Source of the DNA: an uncultured Phycisphaerales bacterium
GTDB lineage: Bacteria > Planctomycetota > Phycisphaerae > Phycisphaerales > SM1A02
Length of the DNA: 12,583 bases
Assembly (NCBI GenBank): GCA_946886375.1
Contig: CAMPIL010000066.1
Coordinates: forward strand, 1-12,583
Direction of reading: 5' to 3'
The stretch's first letter is position 1. Each line of letters opens with the position of its first letter. The translations under genes were made by a program, and so were the position numbers. The notes below the pieces were generated by a model. That model was not told the DNA's origin, searched no databases, and was given only the letters and a program-made list of their open reading frames with translations. Positions 1 to 6,415 of this stretch are shown here, one piece after another.

Positions 1-2
1 GC

Positions 3-971
3 AGCGCAGGGCTGGCGCTGGATTCGACCTGGTGCAGCGACGACAACAAGGCGAATATTCTGAGCGTCATCGATGGCCTTGCTGCGGGCGGTTCGACCAA
101 CGGAGCCGGCGGCATTCACGTGGCGTATGCCACAGCGGAGCAGCACTTCATCAAGGGAGGCGTCAACCGCGTGATCCTTTGCACCGATGGCGATTTCAAC
201 GTCGGAGTTTCCAGCGAGGCAGACCTGGTCCGACTCATCCAGGACAAACGCTCCACCGGCGTGTATCTCAGCGTGCTTGGCTTTGGCTCGGGCAATCTGC
301 AGGATGGCAAGATGAAGCAACTGTCCGTGCACGGCAACGGCAACTACGCCTACGTGGGCAACGAAGAAGATGGCAAGAAGGCCCTGGTCGATCAGATGAC
401 CGGCACGCTTGTGACAATCGCCAAGGATGTGAAGGTGCAGATCGACTTCAATCCGGGCAAGGTCGGGGCGTATCGGTTGATCGGATACGAAAATCGTGTC
501 ATGGCGGCGCAGGATTTTCGCGATGATCTGAAGGACGCCGGCGAGATCGGCGCCGGGCACACCGTGACTGCGCTGTACGAAATCGTGCCGGCCGGCAGTG
601 ATGCGACAGTTCCCGAGACTCCGAAAACCGAGTTCATCGAGGCAGGAAAACTGGTTCCCAGCGATCTGCTGGCCAGATTGAAACTGCGATACAAGGAACC
701 TGACGGAACGACTGCGAAGGAGATTGCATTCCCGGTGAAGGATGACGCTGCGACGTTGGAAAAGGCTTCAGACGACTTCAGGTTCGCGGCGGCCGTTGCG
801 GGATTCGGCATGCTCCTGAGAGACTCGCCGCACAAGGGAACCGCTGACATTCCGGCGATAAAGGAATTGGCGCAGGGCGGCTTGGGAGAGATCCCGCCGC
901 AAGAGCGGTTGGAATTTCTCGACCTGCTCGATCAGGCGGCTGTGCTGCTCAAATCCCGCACGCAGCCATGA
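3..971 (+). CDS. von Willebrand factor A domain protein, YfbK type (5' truncated)
   Basis: The frame is open from the left edge and gives 322 residues to the TGA at 969-971. The fragment starts inside a vWA domain: GGSTNG at fragment residues 29-34 supplies the MIDAS threonine (T32) and TDGDFNVG at 61-68 supplies the later MIDAS aspartate (D62). The DxSxS part of the metal site must lie upstream, outside the window. The following GFG.GN and GNGNYAYV segments, TLVTIAKDVKVQIDFNP and YRLIGYENR, then GEIGAGHTVTALYE, match the C-terminal half of YfbK-like proteins (DUF3520 region). Such proteins are usually exported or membrane-anchored and are thought to bind protein partners through the metal site; the exact role here is unknown. 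A GTG at 120 lies within the vWA domain and is not a credible start. The gene ends 2 bases before the convergent stop of the TMTC-like gene. Confidence 0.9.
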   Translation, partial: SAGLALDSTWCSDDNKANILSVIDGLAAGGSTNGAGGIHVAYATAEQHFIKGGVNRVILCTDGDFNVGVSSEADLVRLIQDKRSTGVYLSVLGFGSGNLQDGKMKQLSVHGNGNYAYVGNEEDGKKALVDQMTGTLVTIAKDVKVQIDFNPGKVGAYRLIGYENRVMAAQDFRDDLKDAGEIGAGHTVTALYEIVPAGSDATVPETPKTEFIEAGKLVPSDLLARLKLRYKEPDGTTAKEIAFPVKDDAATLEKASDDFRFAAAVAGFGMLLRDSPHKGTADIPAIKELAQGGLGEIPPQERLEFLDLLDQAAVLLKSRTQP

Positions 972-973
972 TC

Positions 974-3025
974 CTATGAGGTTGGCCTGCTCGCTTGGAT
1001 TCGTTGAAGCATACCGGCGGCGCGCGCGTTGGATGGATCGATTTCCAGCGCACGGCGAAGGGCGGACACTGCCCCGTCCACATTGCCGGCTTCCAGCAGA
1101 CATGCCCCAAGTCCGGTCCAAGCCAAGCCGTTGTTCGGAGTCAGTTTCGTCGCACGCTCAAGCGGATCGACAGCCGCCGCAAACTGCCGCGATTCAATCC
1201 GGGCGATGCCCAAGCCGAGCCACGCCTCGCCGATTGCTGGATCAAGACTGGTGGCACGCTCATAGGCTGCGATGGCATTGGGCCTGTCGCCAGTCATCTG
1301 TTTCACGAGTCCCAGTTTGGTCCAGTACGGCTCACGGGTTGGATCGATGGCGATGGCCCGTTCCAGATCGCTTGCGGCTTGAGGAATGTTCCGCATGCGA
1401 ATCATGGCAAGTCCAAGGGCATACCAGCCCGAGGCATCGTCGGACTTTGCAAGACTCAGTGAACGCCGAAGCGATTGGGCTGCGGCTTCGACTTGACTGG
1501 GATCGAGGTTCTGGCTGTGCGCGATCAAGCTTCGAATCAGATTCTGCTGCGGGTTGTTGTACGTTGGCGAAACCGCGAGCGCGCGAATGTAATGCGTGAC
1601 GGCGACATCGTGCTCGCCGGCCAGTTCCGCCATCTTGCCGTAATTGTTGTCCGCGTGAGGCAACGGTCCCTGCTTGAGGGCATGGGCCCACAGCGTGCGC
1701 TCATCCTTCCAGATGTGAGTTTGCCGCCACGTCAGCCACGACCACCCGCCAAGGACCGCCACGACGATTAGCGCCAGCCCAACGCGGCGCCAATCGCCAG
1801 GTTGAATCCGACGCCAGAGCATCGCACACGCCCCGCTGAGCAGAATGCCCCAACTGATCGATGCAAGATAACTGTATCGATCCGCGACAAGTTGCGGTCC
1901 AGACTGGGCAAAGCCCAGCACAGGCGCCAACAGCAGGATGTAGCAAATCCACGCGGTCAGGGCTGCTGGAACTCTTTTACGCAGGATGAACAGCGCCACC
2001 GTCAGCGCGATGACCGCGACAGCCGAGAGAACGAATCGCGTTTCGAACGGATTGAACGGGAACGTGATTTCGTACAACGGATACCAGTTGGTTCCTGCCG
2101 CGGCCCAGAGATAGAACATGATGCCGTACGCCGCTTGCGCAAGCCGACCGCCCCAACCGTGCATCTCCCATGATGCCAGGGCGTTTCCCTGCGACTGGGC
2201 GGTGAGCGCGATCAACCCCGAGACGATCGCTGCGAGGAAGTATGGCATCTTCTCCAGCGACAACCGCCAAGCAGCACGTGCGAACGATTCCGATTCAGAT
2301 CGCCAACGTCGCAGCGGGTAGAAGTCGAGTGCGAGAAGGACCACCGGAAGCGCCATCCCAAGCGGCTTGCTGAGCAACGACAGAACAAATGCAAGCACAG
2401 AGGCGATCAGCCATCGCATCGGATGGCGGGTTGAATCGGCCTCGCGAGAGTGAAGATACGCGATGACGGAAATCAAGAGGAAGAATCCGCACAAGACATC
2501 CCGCCGCTCGGTTGCCCATGCCACGGATTCCACGCGCATCGGGTGCAATCCAAAGAGGGCCGCGGCCAGCACCCCGCCGCTCGTGGCCAGCCCATCGAAA
2601 TCCGGCCCGGCCCGCAGACCAAGTTTGAGCACTCTTGTGGCCACCATGAACACGAGGATCACGTTTGCCAGGTGAAGTGAAAGATTGGTGAGGTGATATC
2701 CAAAGGGATTCAGCCCCCAGATCGCATGATCCACCATGAAGGTCAGCCATGTGAGAGGCTGGTAGTGGCCGACGTGCGTCGCCGACCACGCCCAGGTCAC
2801 GTTGGCCCACGACAACGCTCGGATATGCTCATTCTCAAGCAGATTGGGACGATCGTCCCACGCAAAGCCATTCCAAAGCGACGGCCAATATGCGGCCAGC
2901 ACAACGGCTAGAAGCGCCGCCAAACCTACGCTGCCGAGCAGGCGCTTGCGCGGCGAAATGTGCGCAGATCCATCCATGTCGCCAATTAGACCAGATGAAC
3001 GGCCGGAAGGTTCGGCGAAGCCCAT
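974..3025 (-). CDS. TMTC/PMT-like multi-pass membrane protein with C-terminal TPR repeats
   Basis: A 683-residue protein. The first ~440 residues are a polytopic membrane domain: hydrophobic segments occur near 30-48, 112-132, 148-162, 176-190, 204-234, 261-275, 295-310, 330-348, 354-374, 385-403 and 415-431. Loop motifs match TMTC-type O-mannosyltransferase-like proteins (GT-C fold): WDD at 56-58 in the first outside loop, HPMRVESVAW at 161-170 followed by ERRD, LLSKPLG at 217-223, and DRYSYLA at 382-388. Residues ~455-675 hold at least four TPR units, seen as repeated A..LERA..IDP / W..LG.A patterns. By family this would transfer a sugar from a lipid carrier to exported protein, but donor and acceptor cannot be read from sequence. 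ATG 3025 is the longest start; ATG 2977 (residue 17) is also possible, and neither has a clear SD. It follows the PEP-CTERM gene on the same strand, separated by an intrinsic terminator, so it probably has its own promoter. Confidence 0.88.
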   Translation of the reverse strand: MGFAEPSGRSSGLIGDMDGSAHISPRKRLLGSVGLAALLAVVLAAYWPSLWNGFAWDDRPNLLENEHIRALSWANVTWAWSATHVGHYQPLTWLTFMVDHAIWGLNPFGYHLTNLSLHLANVILVFMVATRVLKLGLRAGPDFDGLATSGGVLAAALFGLHPMRVESVAWATERRDVLCGFFLLISVIAYLHSREADSTRHPMRWLIASVLAFVLSLLSKPLGMALPVVLLALDFYPLRRWRSESESFARAAWRLSLEKMPYFLAAIVSGLIALTAQSQGNALASWEMHGWGGRLAQAAYGIMFYLWAAAGTNWYPLYEITFPFNPFETRFVLSAVAVIALTVALFILRKRVPAALTAWICYILLLAPVLGFAQSGPQLVADRYSYLASISWGILLSGACAMLWRRIQPGDWRRVGLALIVVAVLGGWSWLTWRQTHIWKDERTLWAHALKQGPLPHADNNYGKMAELAGEHDVAVTHYIRALAVSPTYNNPQQNLIRSLIAHSQNLDPSQVEAAAQSLRRSLSLAKSDDASGWYALGLAMIRMRNIPQAASDLERAIAIDPTREPYWTKLGLVKQMTGDRPNAIAAYERATSLDPAIGEAWLGLGIARIESRQFAAAVDPLERATKLTPNNGLAWTGLGACLLEAGNVDGAVSALRRALEIDPSNARAAGMLQRIQASRPTS

Positions 3026-3075
3026 TGTTTTGGCTACCGCCGCCGCACCTGACGAAACGCGGACGAATCAGGAAT

Positions 3076-3108
3076 GAAAAACCCTCTGGGCCGAAGCCCA
3101 GAGGGTTT
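3076..3108 (-). terminator. Intrinsic terminator of the PEP-CTERM gene
   Basis: Read on the minus strand, a perfect 13-bp stem (arms 3096-3108 and 3079-3091) closes on a C(TTCG)G tetraloop and is followed by five T (3081-3077) and a C. The UUCG loop closed by C-G is a known extra-stable tetraloop. It lies 56 bases past the stop of the PEP-CTERM gene and upstream of the TMTC-like gene, so it should separate the two transcripts. Confidence 0.9.
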
Positions 3109-3126
3109 GAAATCAATCGACTTGAA

Positions 3127-3146
3127 GATTCACCCGCAGGGGAATC
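3127..3146 (-). other. Second hairpin just after the PEP-CTERM stop codon
   Basis: GATTC/GAATC plus CCC/GGG form an 8-bp stem with one bulged base and a 3-base loop, 18 bases after the stop at 3165. No T run follows it. It may protect the 3' end of the message or be incidental; the real terminator is the next hairpin downstream. Confidence 0.4.
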
Positions 3147-3164
3147 AAAGCCTTTGGTGCTTGC

Positions 3165-3797
3165 TCACGCGCGACGACGGCGTGAACCAGCCAGACCAGC
3201 GACGCCCAAGAGGGCCAGTGCGCCGGGGGCGGGAACAGTCAGCGTCCAACCAGTCACGGAGCCGGTGTCGCCAGCAGCATGGTCAGCGACAGTCAGAGTC
3301 CAGGTACCGGCAAGGCTGCGACCAGCAAAGATCGCGTTGAGGTTCACGACGGGGCCAGCGGCGCCATTGAACAGGTTGGTCGTCGCTCTGAAGTCACCCG
3401 CGGTCACGTTGCCGCCGACGGCAGGCGTGTTCCAGAACGCGGTCGCGAACGAGTCGCTGAACCGGTAGGTGCCGTTCATGTCGTTGCTGTTGCCGAAGCC
3501 AACGCCGGCGGAAGTCTGGCCGACGCGACGGAACAGGTCAGCGCTCACGCTGGTGCTGCCGTCGTTGTGGGTGATCACGGCGCTCAAGTCGCCAACCCAA
3601 GTGTGCTCGGGGCCAAAGGTAATTCCGACGATCATGCCGTTGCCAACGAGACCCGGATCAGCAACCACGATGCTGGTCGCCCCGCCGGCGCCGTTGTTGT
3701 CCGGAATGGCGAATCCGCCACCGTTGTAATCTTGAGCGTTTGCCAGTCCAGCGATGCCCAAGGCAGTCAGGCTGGCAGCCAGTGTCTTCACGTTCAT
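3165..3797 (-). CDS. Secreted P-domain protein with PEP-CTERM-type sorting tag
   Basis: A 210-residue protein. Residues 1-21 are a Sec signal peptide (MNVKTLAASLTALGIAGLANA, cleavage expected before Q22). Residues ~22-188 resemble a proprotein-convertase P (P/Homo B) beta-sandwich: VGDLSAVITHNDG at 68-80, LFRRVG at 88-93, GTYRFSDS at 109-116, and LAGTWTLTVADHAAGDTGSV at 162-181 leading to GWTLTV. The C-terminus has a tripartite sorting signal: PAPGA at 189-193, a hydrophobic stretch, then RRRR before the final alanine. By family knowledge an exosortase/archaeosortase-type enzyme recognises such tags; none is encoded in this window. There is no catalytic domain next to the P domain, so it is more likely a structural or matrix protein. 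ATG 3797 is well supported by a GAGGAAAGG ribosome binding site at 3807-3815. A weak minus-strand promoter (TTGACT, 3894-3889, with only a poor -10 match) is possible. Confidence 0.9.
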   Translation of the reverse strand: MNVKTLAASLTALGIAGLANAQDYNGGGFAIPDNNGAGGATSIVVADPGLVGNGMIVGITFGPEHTWVGDLSAVITHNDGSTSVSADLFRRVGQTSAGVGFGNSNDMNGTYRFSDSFATAFWNTPAVGGNVTAGDFRATTNLFNGAAGPVVNLNAIFAGRSLAGTWTLTVADHAAGDTGSVTGWTLTVPAPGALALLGVAGLAGSRRRRA

Positions 3798-3806
3798 GTC
3801 TTTAAT

Positions 3807-3815
3807 CCTTTCCTC
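3807..3815 (-). promoter_or_regulatory. Shine-Dalgarno site of the PEP-CTERM gene
   Basis: Minus-strand GAGGAAAGG, 9 bases from ATG 3797. It is the strongest ribosome binding site in the window and suggests high expression. Confidence 0.75.
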
Positions 3816-3912
3816 TGCGGTTTTCTCCCCACCGAGGGGGTTGCCCCAATCTTTCCATCCTCAGGAAATCGATTGGAGCGGAACGAACAGTCAACTGAGT
3901 CCGACGTACTAC

Positions 3913-3935
3913 GTGGAACAGCACGACTGTTCCAC
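3913..3935. promoter_or_regulatory. Perfect 9-bp inverted repeat, possible operator
   Basis: GTGGAACAG (3913-3921) and CTGTTCCAC (3927-3935) are exact inverted copies separated by 5 bases. No T run follows on either strand, which argues against a terminator. It lies 116 bases upstream of the PEP-CTERM start and just upstream of a possible -35 box (TTGACT at 3894-3889, minus strand), a typical place for a regulator site. The regulator is unknown. Confidence 0.4.
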
Positions 3936-4022
3936 AAACACTGCTGCTTCGCCGTTACGCCAAGCACAGCATCCGTCGACGGGCCAAAGCCTGCCGCTCA
4001 CACTCTTCTCTTTTGGCGGGTT

Positions 4023-4044
4023 TCTTCGCCTCTCTCAGCGAAGA
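4023..4044. other. 7-bp inverted repeat in the divergent region
   Basis: TCTTCGC (4023-4029) and GCGAAGA (4038-4044) flank an 8-base loop. The loop overlaps one copy of a CTCTCTCAGC direct repeat. No function is evident, and a repeat of this size can arise by chance. Confidence 0.2.
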
Positions 4045-4150
4045 CTCTCTCTCAGCATCGCACGTTGGCGACACAAACATGCAGCGCACTGGGGCGGCAT
4101 GCCTCCCAAACTGGAAGCATCATACCACATGCACAACAAAAGCAAACACA

Positions 4151-4176
4151 TTTGAGTGAAACTCAAACATTTTTTC
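4151..4176 (+). promoter_or_regulatory. AT-rich hairpin with T tract upstream of trpB
   Basis: TTTGAGT (4151-4157) and ACTCAAA (4161-4167) form a 7-bp stem around a 3-base loop; six T follow at 4170-4175. Read as RNA this is a weak terminator or attenuator 133 bases before trpB. Read as DNA, the same bases give a plausible promoter: TTGAGT at 4152-4157, 17 bases, then TCTCAT at 4175-4180, each matching 4 of 6 consensus positions. Sequence alone does not decide between them. Confidence 0.35.
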
Positions 4177-4308
4177 TCATTGACTTCCACTTCCAACCAA
4201 GTGACCGCCGCCATGCCGTGAACTTGGGAAATCTGGTTGAGATAGGCCGCCGCAAATGCCAGGATGAGACCCGCACCGAATGTCTTGTTCGCGAGGTATT
4301 CTTCCAGC

Positions 4309-5553
4309 ATGACAGTTTTGACCTCCCTTCCCGACGCCAACGGCCGGTTTGGCCAATTCGGCGGGCGCTATGTGCCGGAAACGCTGATCGCCGCGTTGGA
4401 TCAACTCACCGCAGCCTTTGAGTCAGCGGCCGGCGATTCCGAGTTTCAATCCGAGTTGGATCATCTGCTTCGCACGTTCGTTGGCCGGCCGACGCCTCTG
4501 ACCTTCGCGCCGCGCTTGACCGAGCATGCCAGCGGTGCGCGGATTTTCCTCAAGCGCGAAGACCTGGCCCATACTGGCGCGCACAAGATCAACAACACCA
4601 TCGCCCAGGCTCTGCTTGCCCGGCGAATGGGCAAATCACGAATCATTGCCGAAACCGGCGCGGGCCAGCATGGCGTCGCCACCGCGACGGCGTGCGCCCA
4701 CTTTGGTTTGGATTGCGAAATCTACATGGGGGCCGAAGACGCCCGCCGGCAGTCGCTGAACGTCTTTCGAATGAAACTGCTCGGCGCCAAGATCACCATC
4801 GTTGAACAGGGCTCGCGCACGCTCAAGGACGCGACCAACGAAGCCCTGCGCGATTGGATGGGTTCCGTCGAGCACACCCACTACATCATCGGCTCGGTCG
4901 TTGGGCCGCACCCCTTTCCGCGCATGGTGCGCGATTTTCAGGCGGTCATCGGCCGCGAAACCCGGCGGCAGTGCATGGACGATCTCGGCGGGCTGCCAAG
5001 CCTTGTCGTCGCCTGCATCGGCGGCGGGTCCAATGCCGCAGGCATGTTTTATCCGCTGATCGATGACGCGTCCGTGCGCTTGCTTGGAGTCGAAGCCGGC
5101 GGGCGCTCAGCAACCCCAGGCGACCACGCCGCCTCGCTTGGACGGGGCTCGCCAGGCGTGTTGCATGGATCGCTCAGTTATGTGCTCCAGGATGAAAACG
5201 GTCAGACCGCTCAAGTCCATTCATGCTCCGCGGGCTTGGACTACCCGGGAGTTGGGCCGGAGCACTCTTTCTGGAAAGACTCCGGGCGCGTGCACTACAC
5301 CTCCGTGACCGATCGCGAAGCGCTGGAGAGTCTCGTCCTGCTGGCCCGGCTGGAAGGATTGATTCCCGCGTTGGAAAGCGCCCATGCGATCTCCGCAGCA
5401 ATACGTTGCGCAAGGGAGATGCCGAAATCGGAAGTCGTTGTGATCAACCTTTCCGGCCGAGGCGATAAGGACGTGCAGGAAGTCATCCGACTTCTGGATG
5501 AGACTGGCTTGCATGCCCGTAATGCCGTATCCGTCGGCAGAGTCCGCATGTAA
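4309..5553 (+). CDS. trpB: Tryptophan synthase beta chain
   Basis: A cytoplasmic, PLP-dependent enzyme of 414 residues, the usual family length, that joins indole and serine to make tryptophan. [13 protein letters not shown] near the N-terminus is the family signature. The PLP lysine is K93 in HTGAHKINN (88-96), the catalytic glutamate is E115 in ETGAGQHG (115-122), the phosphate-binding loop is GGGSNA (238-243), and [13 protein letters not shown] (307-319) and LSGRGDKD (381-388) are intact. ATG 4309 is chosen because homology begins at once after it; a GAGG lies 12 bases upstream. The longer ATG at 4264 adds 15 residues that do not look like TrpB. No trpA, trpF or trpC is adjacent, so the alpha subunit must be encoded elsewhere. 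It looks like the standard TrpB1 type and not TrpB2. Confidence 0.97.
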   Translation: MTVLTSLPDANGRFGQFGGRYVPETLIAALDQLTAAFESAAGDSEFQSELDHLLRTFVGRPTPLTFAPRLTEHASGARIFLKREDLAHTGAHKINNTIAQALLARRMGKSRIIAETGAGQHGVATATACAHFGLDCEIYMGAEDARRQSLNVFRMKLLGAKITIVEQGSRTLKDATNEALRDWMGSVEHTHYIIGSVVGPHPFPRMVRDFQAVIGRETRRQCMDDLGGLPSLVVACIGGGSNAAGMFYPLIDDASVRLLGVEAGGRSATPGDHAASLGRGSPGVLHGSLSYVLQDENGQTAQVHSCSAGLDYPGVGPEHSFWKDSGRVHYTSVTDREALESLVLLARLEGLIPALESAHAISAAIRCAREMPKSEVVVINLSGRGDKDVQEVIRLLDETGLHARNAVSVGRVRM

Positions 5554-5567
5554 TCCCTTCCAGTGCC

Positions 5568-5599
5568 AACGGCAATTCCTTGGGCGAGCAATTACCGTT
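5568..5599. other. Imperfect 10-bp inverted repeat after trpB
   Basis: AACGGCAATT (5568-5577) and AATTACCGTT (5590-5599) pair at 9 of 10 positions across a 12-base loop, 14 bases after the trpB stop. No T run follows, so at best it is a weak or Rho-assisted terminator or a 3' stabilising structure between trpB and the methyltransferase gene. Confidence 0.35.
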
Positions 5600-5625
5600 A
5601 GCCGCGCTCATTCCGGGGTTGACCC

Positions 5626-6390
5626 ATGCGGCAGGACAGAGAGCCGGACGGCTTTCGAACAGGGACGGGGAGTGAGGACGATGGTCGACGGGAGGGTGAT
5701 TCTTCCGACTGCGTTCAGACCAGTAATCCGTTCCGATTTGTGCATTCGCGCCTTCGGATGATGTATGGCAAGCCGAGGAGCCTGCTTTGGGGCTTTGATC
5801 GCGGGCTGCCGGTGCACCGCCACTACATCGACCTGTTCCTGACGGAATTCGCAGCGGACATTCGAGGCGATTGCCTGGAATTTCAGGACCGCACGTACCT
5901 GGATAAATTTTCCGGTCCGCAGGTGCGGGCGCGAGATGTGATTCACCTGGATGAATCCAACCCTCACGCCACGCTGATCGCAGACATCACGAAGCCTGCC
6001 GCGATGCCGAGGCATCGCTACGACTGCATCATCTGCACGCATGTCCTGCATTCGATCTTCGACCTGCATGCTGCGTTGGACGGGTTGTACCGCAGCCTGA
6101 GGCCCGGCGGGGTGCTGCTGGCGGCGGTGCCTCACATCAGCATGTGCGATGAGGGATTTGAGGAGTACTGGCGATTTACGCCGCTGGGCCTGCGCACGCT
6201 GATGGCGAAGGCATTCGGCGATGATCACGTTACAGTGCGTGCCTACGGCAATTCGATCGTCGCTGCGGGTGAATTGCGCGGCATGGTGTCCGATGAATTC
6301 ACCGATGCAGAACTGCACACGCACGACGCCCGATTCGCAACGGAAATCTGCGGGCGCGCAGTGAAGGCGGCTGCGTCAAACGGAGATTAG
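5626..6390 (+). CDS. Class I SAM-dependent methyltransferase-like protein
   Basis: The longest frame gives 254 residues. The fold is recognisable: WGFDRGLPVHRHYI (55-68), beta-1 DCLEF (82-86), an acidic residue at the end of beta-2 (D109 in IHLDE), D120 in LIADIT, beta-4 YDCIICTHVLH (132-142), LRPGGVLLAAVP (158-169), then EEYWRFTPLGLR. This pattern resembles methyltransferases often found beside glycosyltransferases in polysaccharide clusters, though none is nearby. The glycine-rich SAM loop after beta-1 is replaced by QDRTY, so SAM binding is uncertain. The substrate is unknown. The start is uncertain: ATG 5626 gives a polar 44-residue leader, while GTG 5740, ATG 5758 or ATG 5761 begin close to the conserved part; none has a clear SD. 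It lies 72 bases after trpB and may be cotranscribed, though a hairpin intervenes. Confidence 0.8.
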   Translation: MRQDREPDGFRTGTGSEDDGRREGDSSDCVQTSNPFRFVHSRLRMMYGKPRSLLWGFDRGLPVHRHYIDLFLTEFAADIRGDCLEFQDRTYLDKFSGPQVRARDVIHLDESNPHATLIADITKPAAMPRHRYDCIICTHVLHSIFDLHAALDGLYRSLRPGGVLLAAVPHISMCDEGFEEYWRFTPLGLRTLMAKAFGDDHVTVRAYGNSIVAAGELRGMVSDEFTDAELHTHDARFATEICGRAVKAAASNGD

Positions 6391-6398
6391 AGCCAAAC

Positions 6399-6415
6399 GC
6401 CGCTAAACCAGCGGC
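6399..6415. other. Small inverted repeat at a convergent gene junction
   Basis: GCCGCT (6399-6404) and AGCGGC (6410-6415) flank 5 bases and overlap the amidase stop codon, 9 bases past the methyltransferase stop. It could form a hairpin in both converging transcripts, but there is no T run. Confidence 0.25.

Larger units (their letters stand above)
3798..4308. other. Divergent intergenic region between PEP-CTERM gene and trpB
   Basis: This 511-base stretch separates two divergent genes and should hold the promoters of both. It contains inverted repeats at 3913-3935, 4023-4044 and 4151-4167, a duplicated CTCTCTCAGC near 4030 and 4045, and an AT-rich patch at about 4114-4185 unlike the GC-rich flanks. 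Open frames cross it on both strands, but none resembles a known protein. I see no tRNA or other named RNA. Confidence 0.6.

Noticed and set aside
3913..3935. The 9-bp dyad as an intrinsic terminator
   Set aside because: Neither strand has a T run after it, and it lies upstream of both flanking genes, not downstream.
4030..4054. CTCTCTCAGC direct repeat as a possible mobile-element footprint
   Set aside because: Two short pyrimidine-rich copies a few bases apart are easily produced by slippage. There are no terminal inverted repeats or transposase nearby.
4035..4340. Minus-strand ORF antisense to the trpB start, with a plausible-looking first ~45 codons ([20 protein letters not shown] from ATG 4310)
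   Set aside because: The opening looks protein-like, but codon use breaks down across the AT-rich half, there is no clear SD, it overlaps the trpB start, and I recognise no family. A short decayed remnant is possible.
3279..4421. Long plus-strand frame of 380 codons
   Set aside because: It is antisense to the well-supported PEP-CTERM gene, then crosses intergenic DNA and enters trpB in the wrong frame. The product has no recognisable feature.
5608..6324. Minus-strand frame of 238 codons
   Set aside because: It is antisense to the methyltransferase gene, whose conserved motifs are clear; the antisense product shows no family features.
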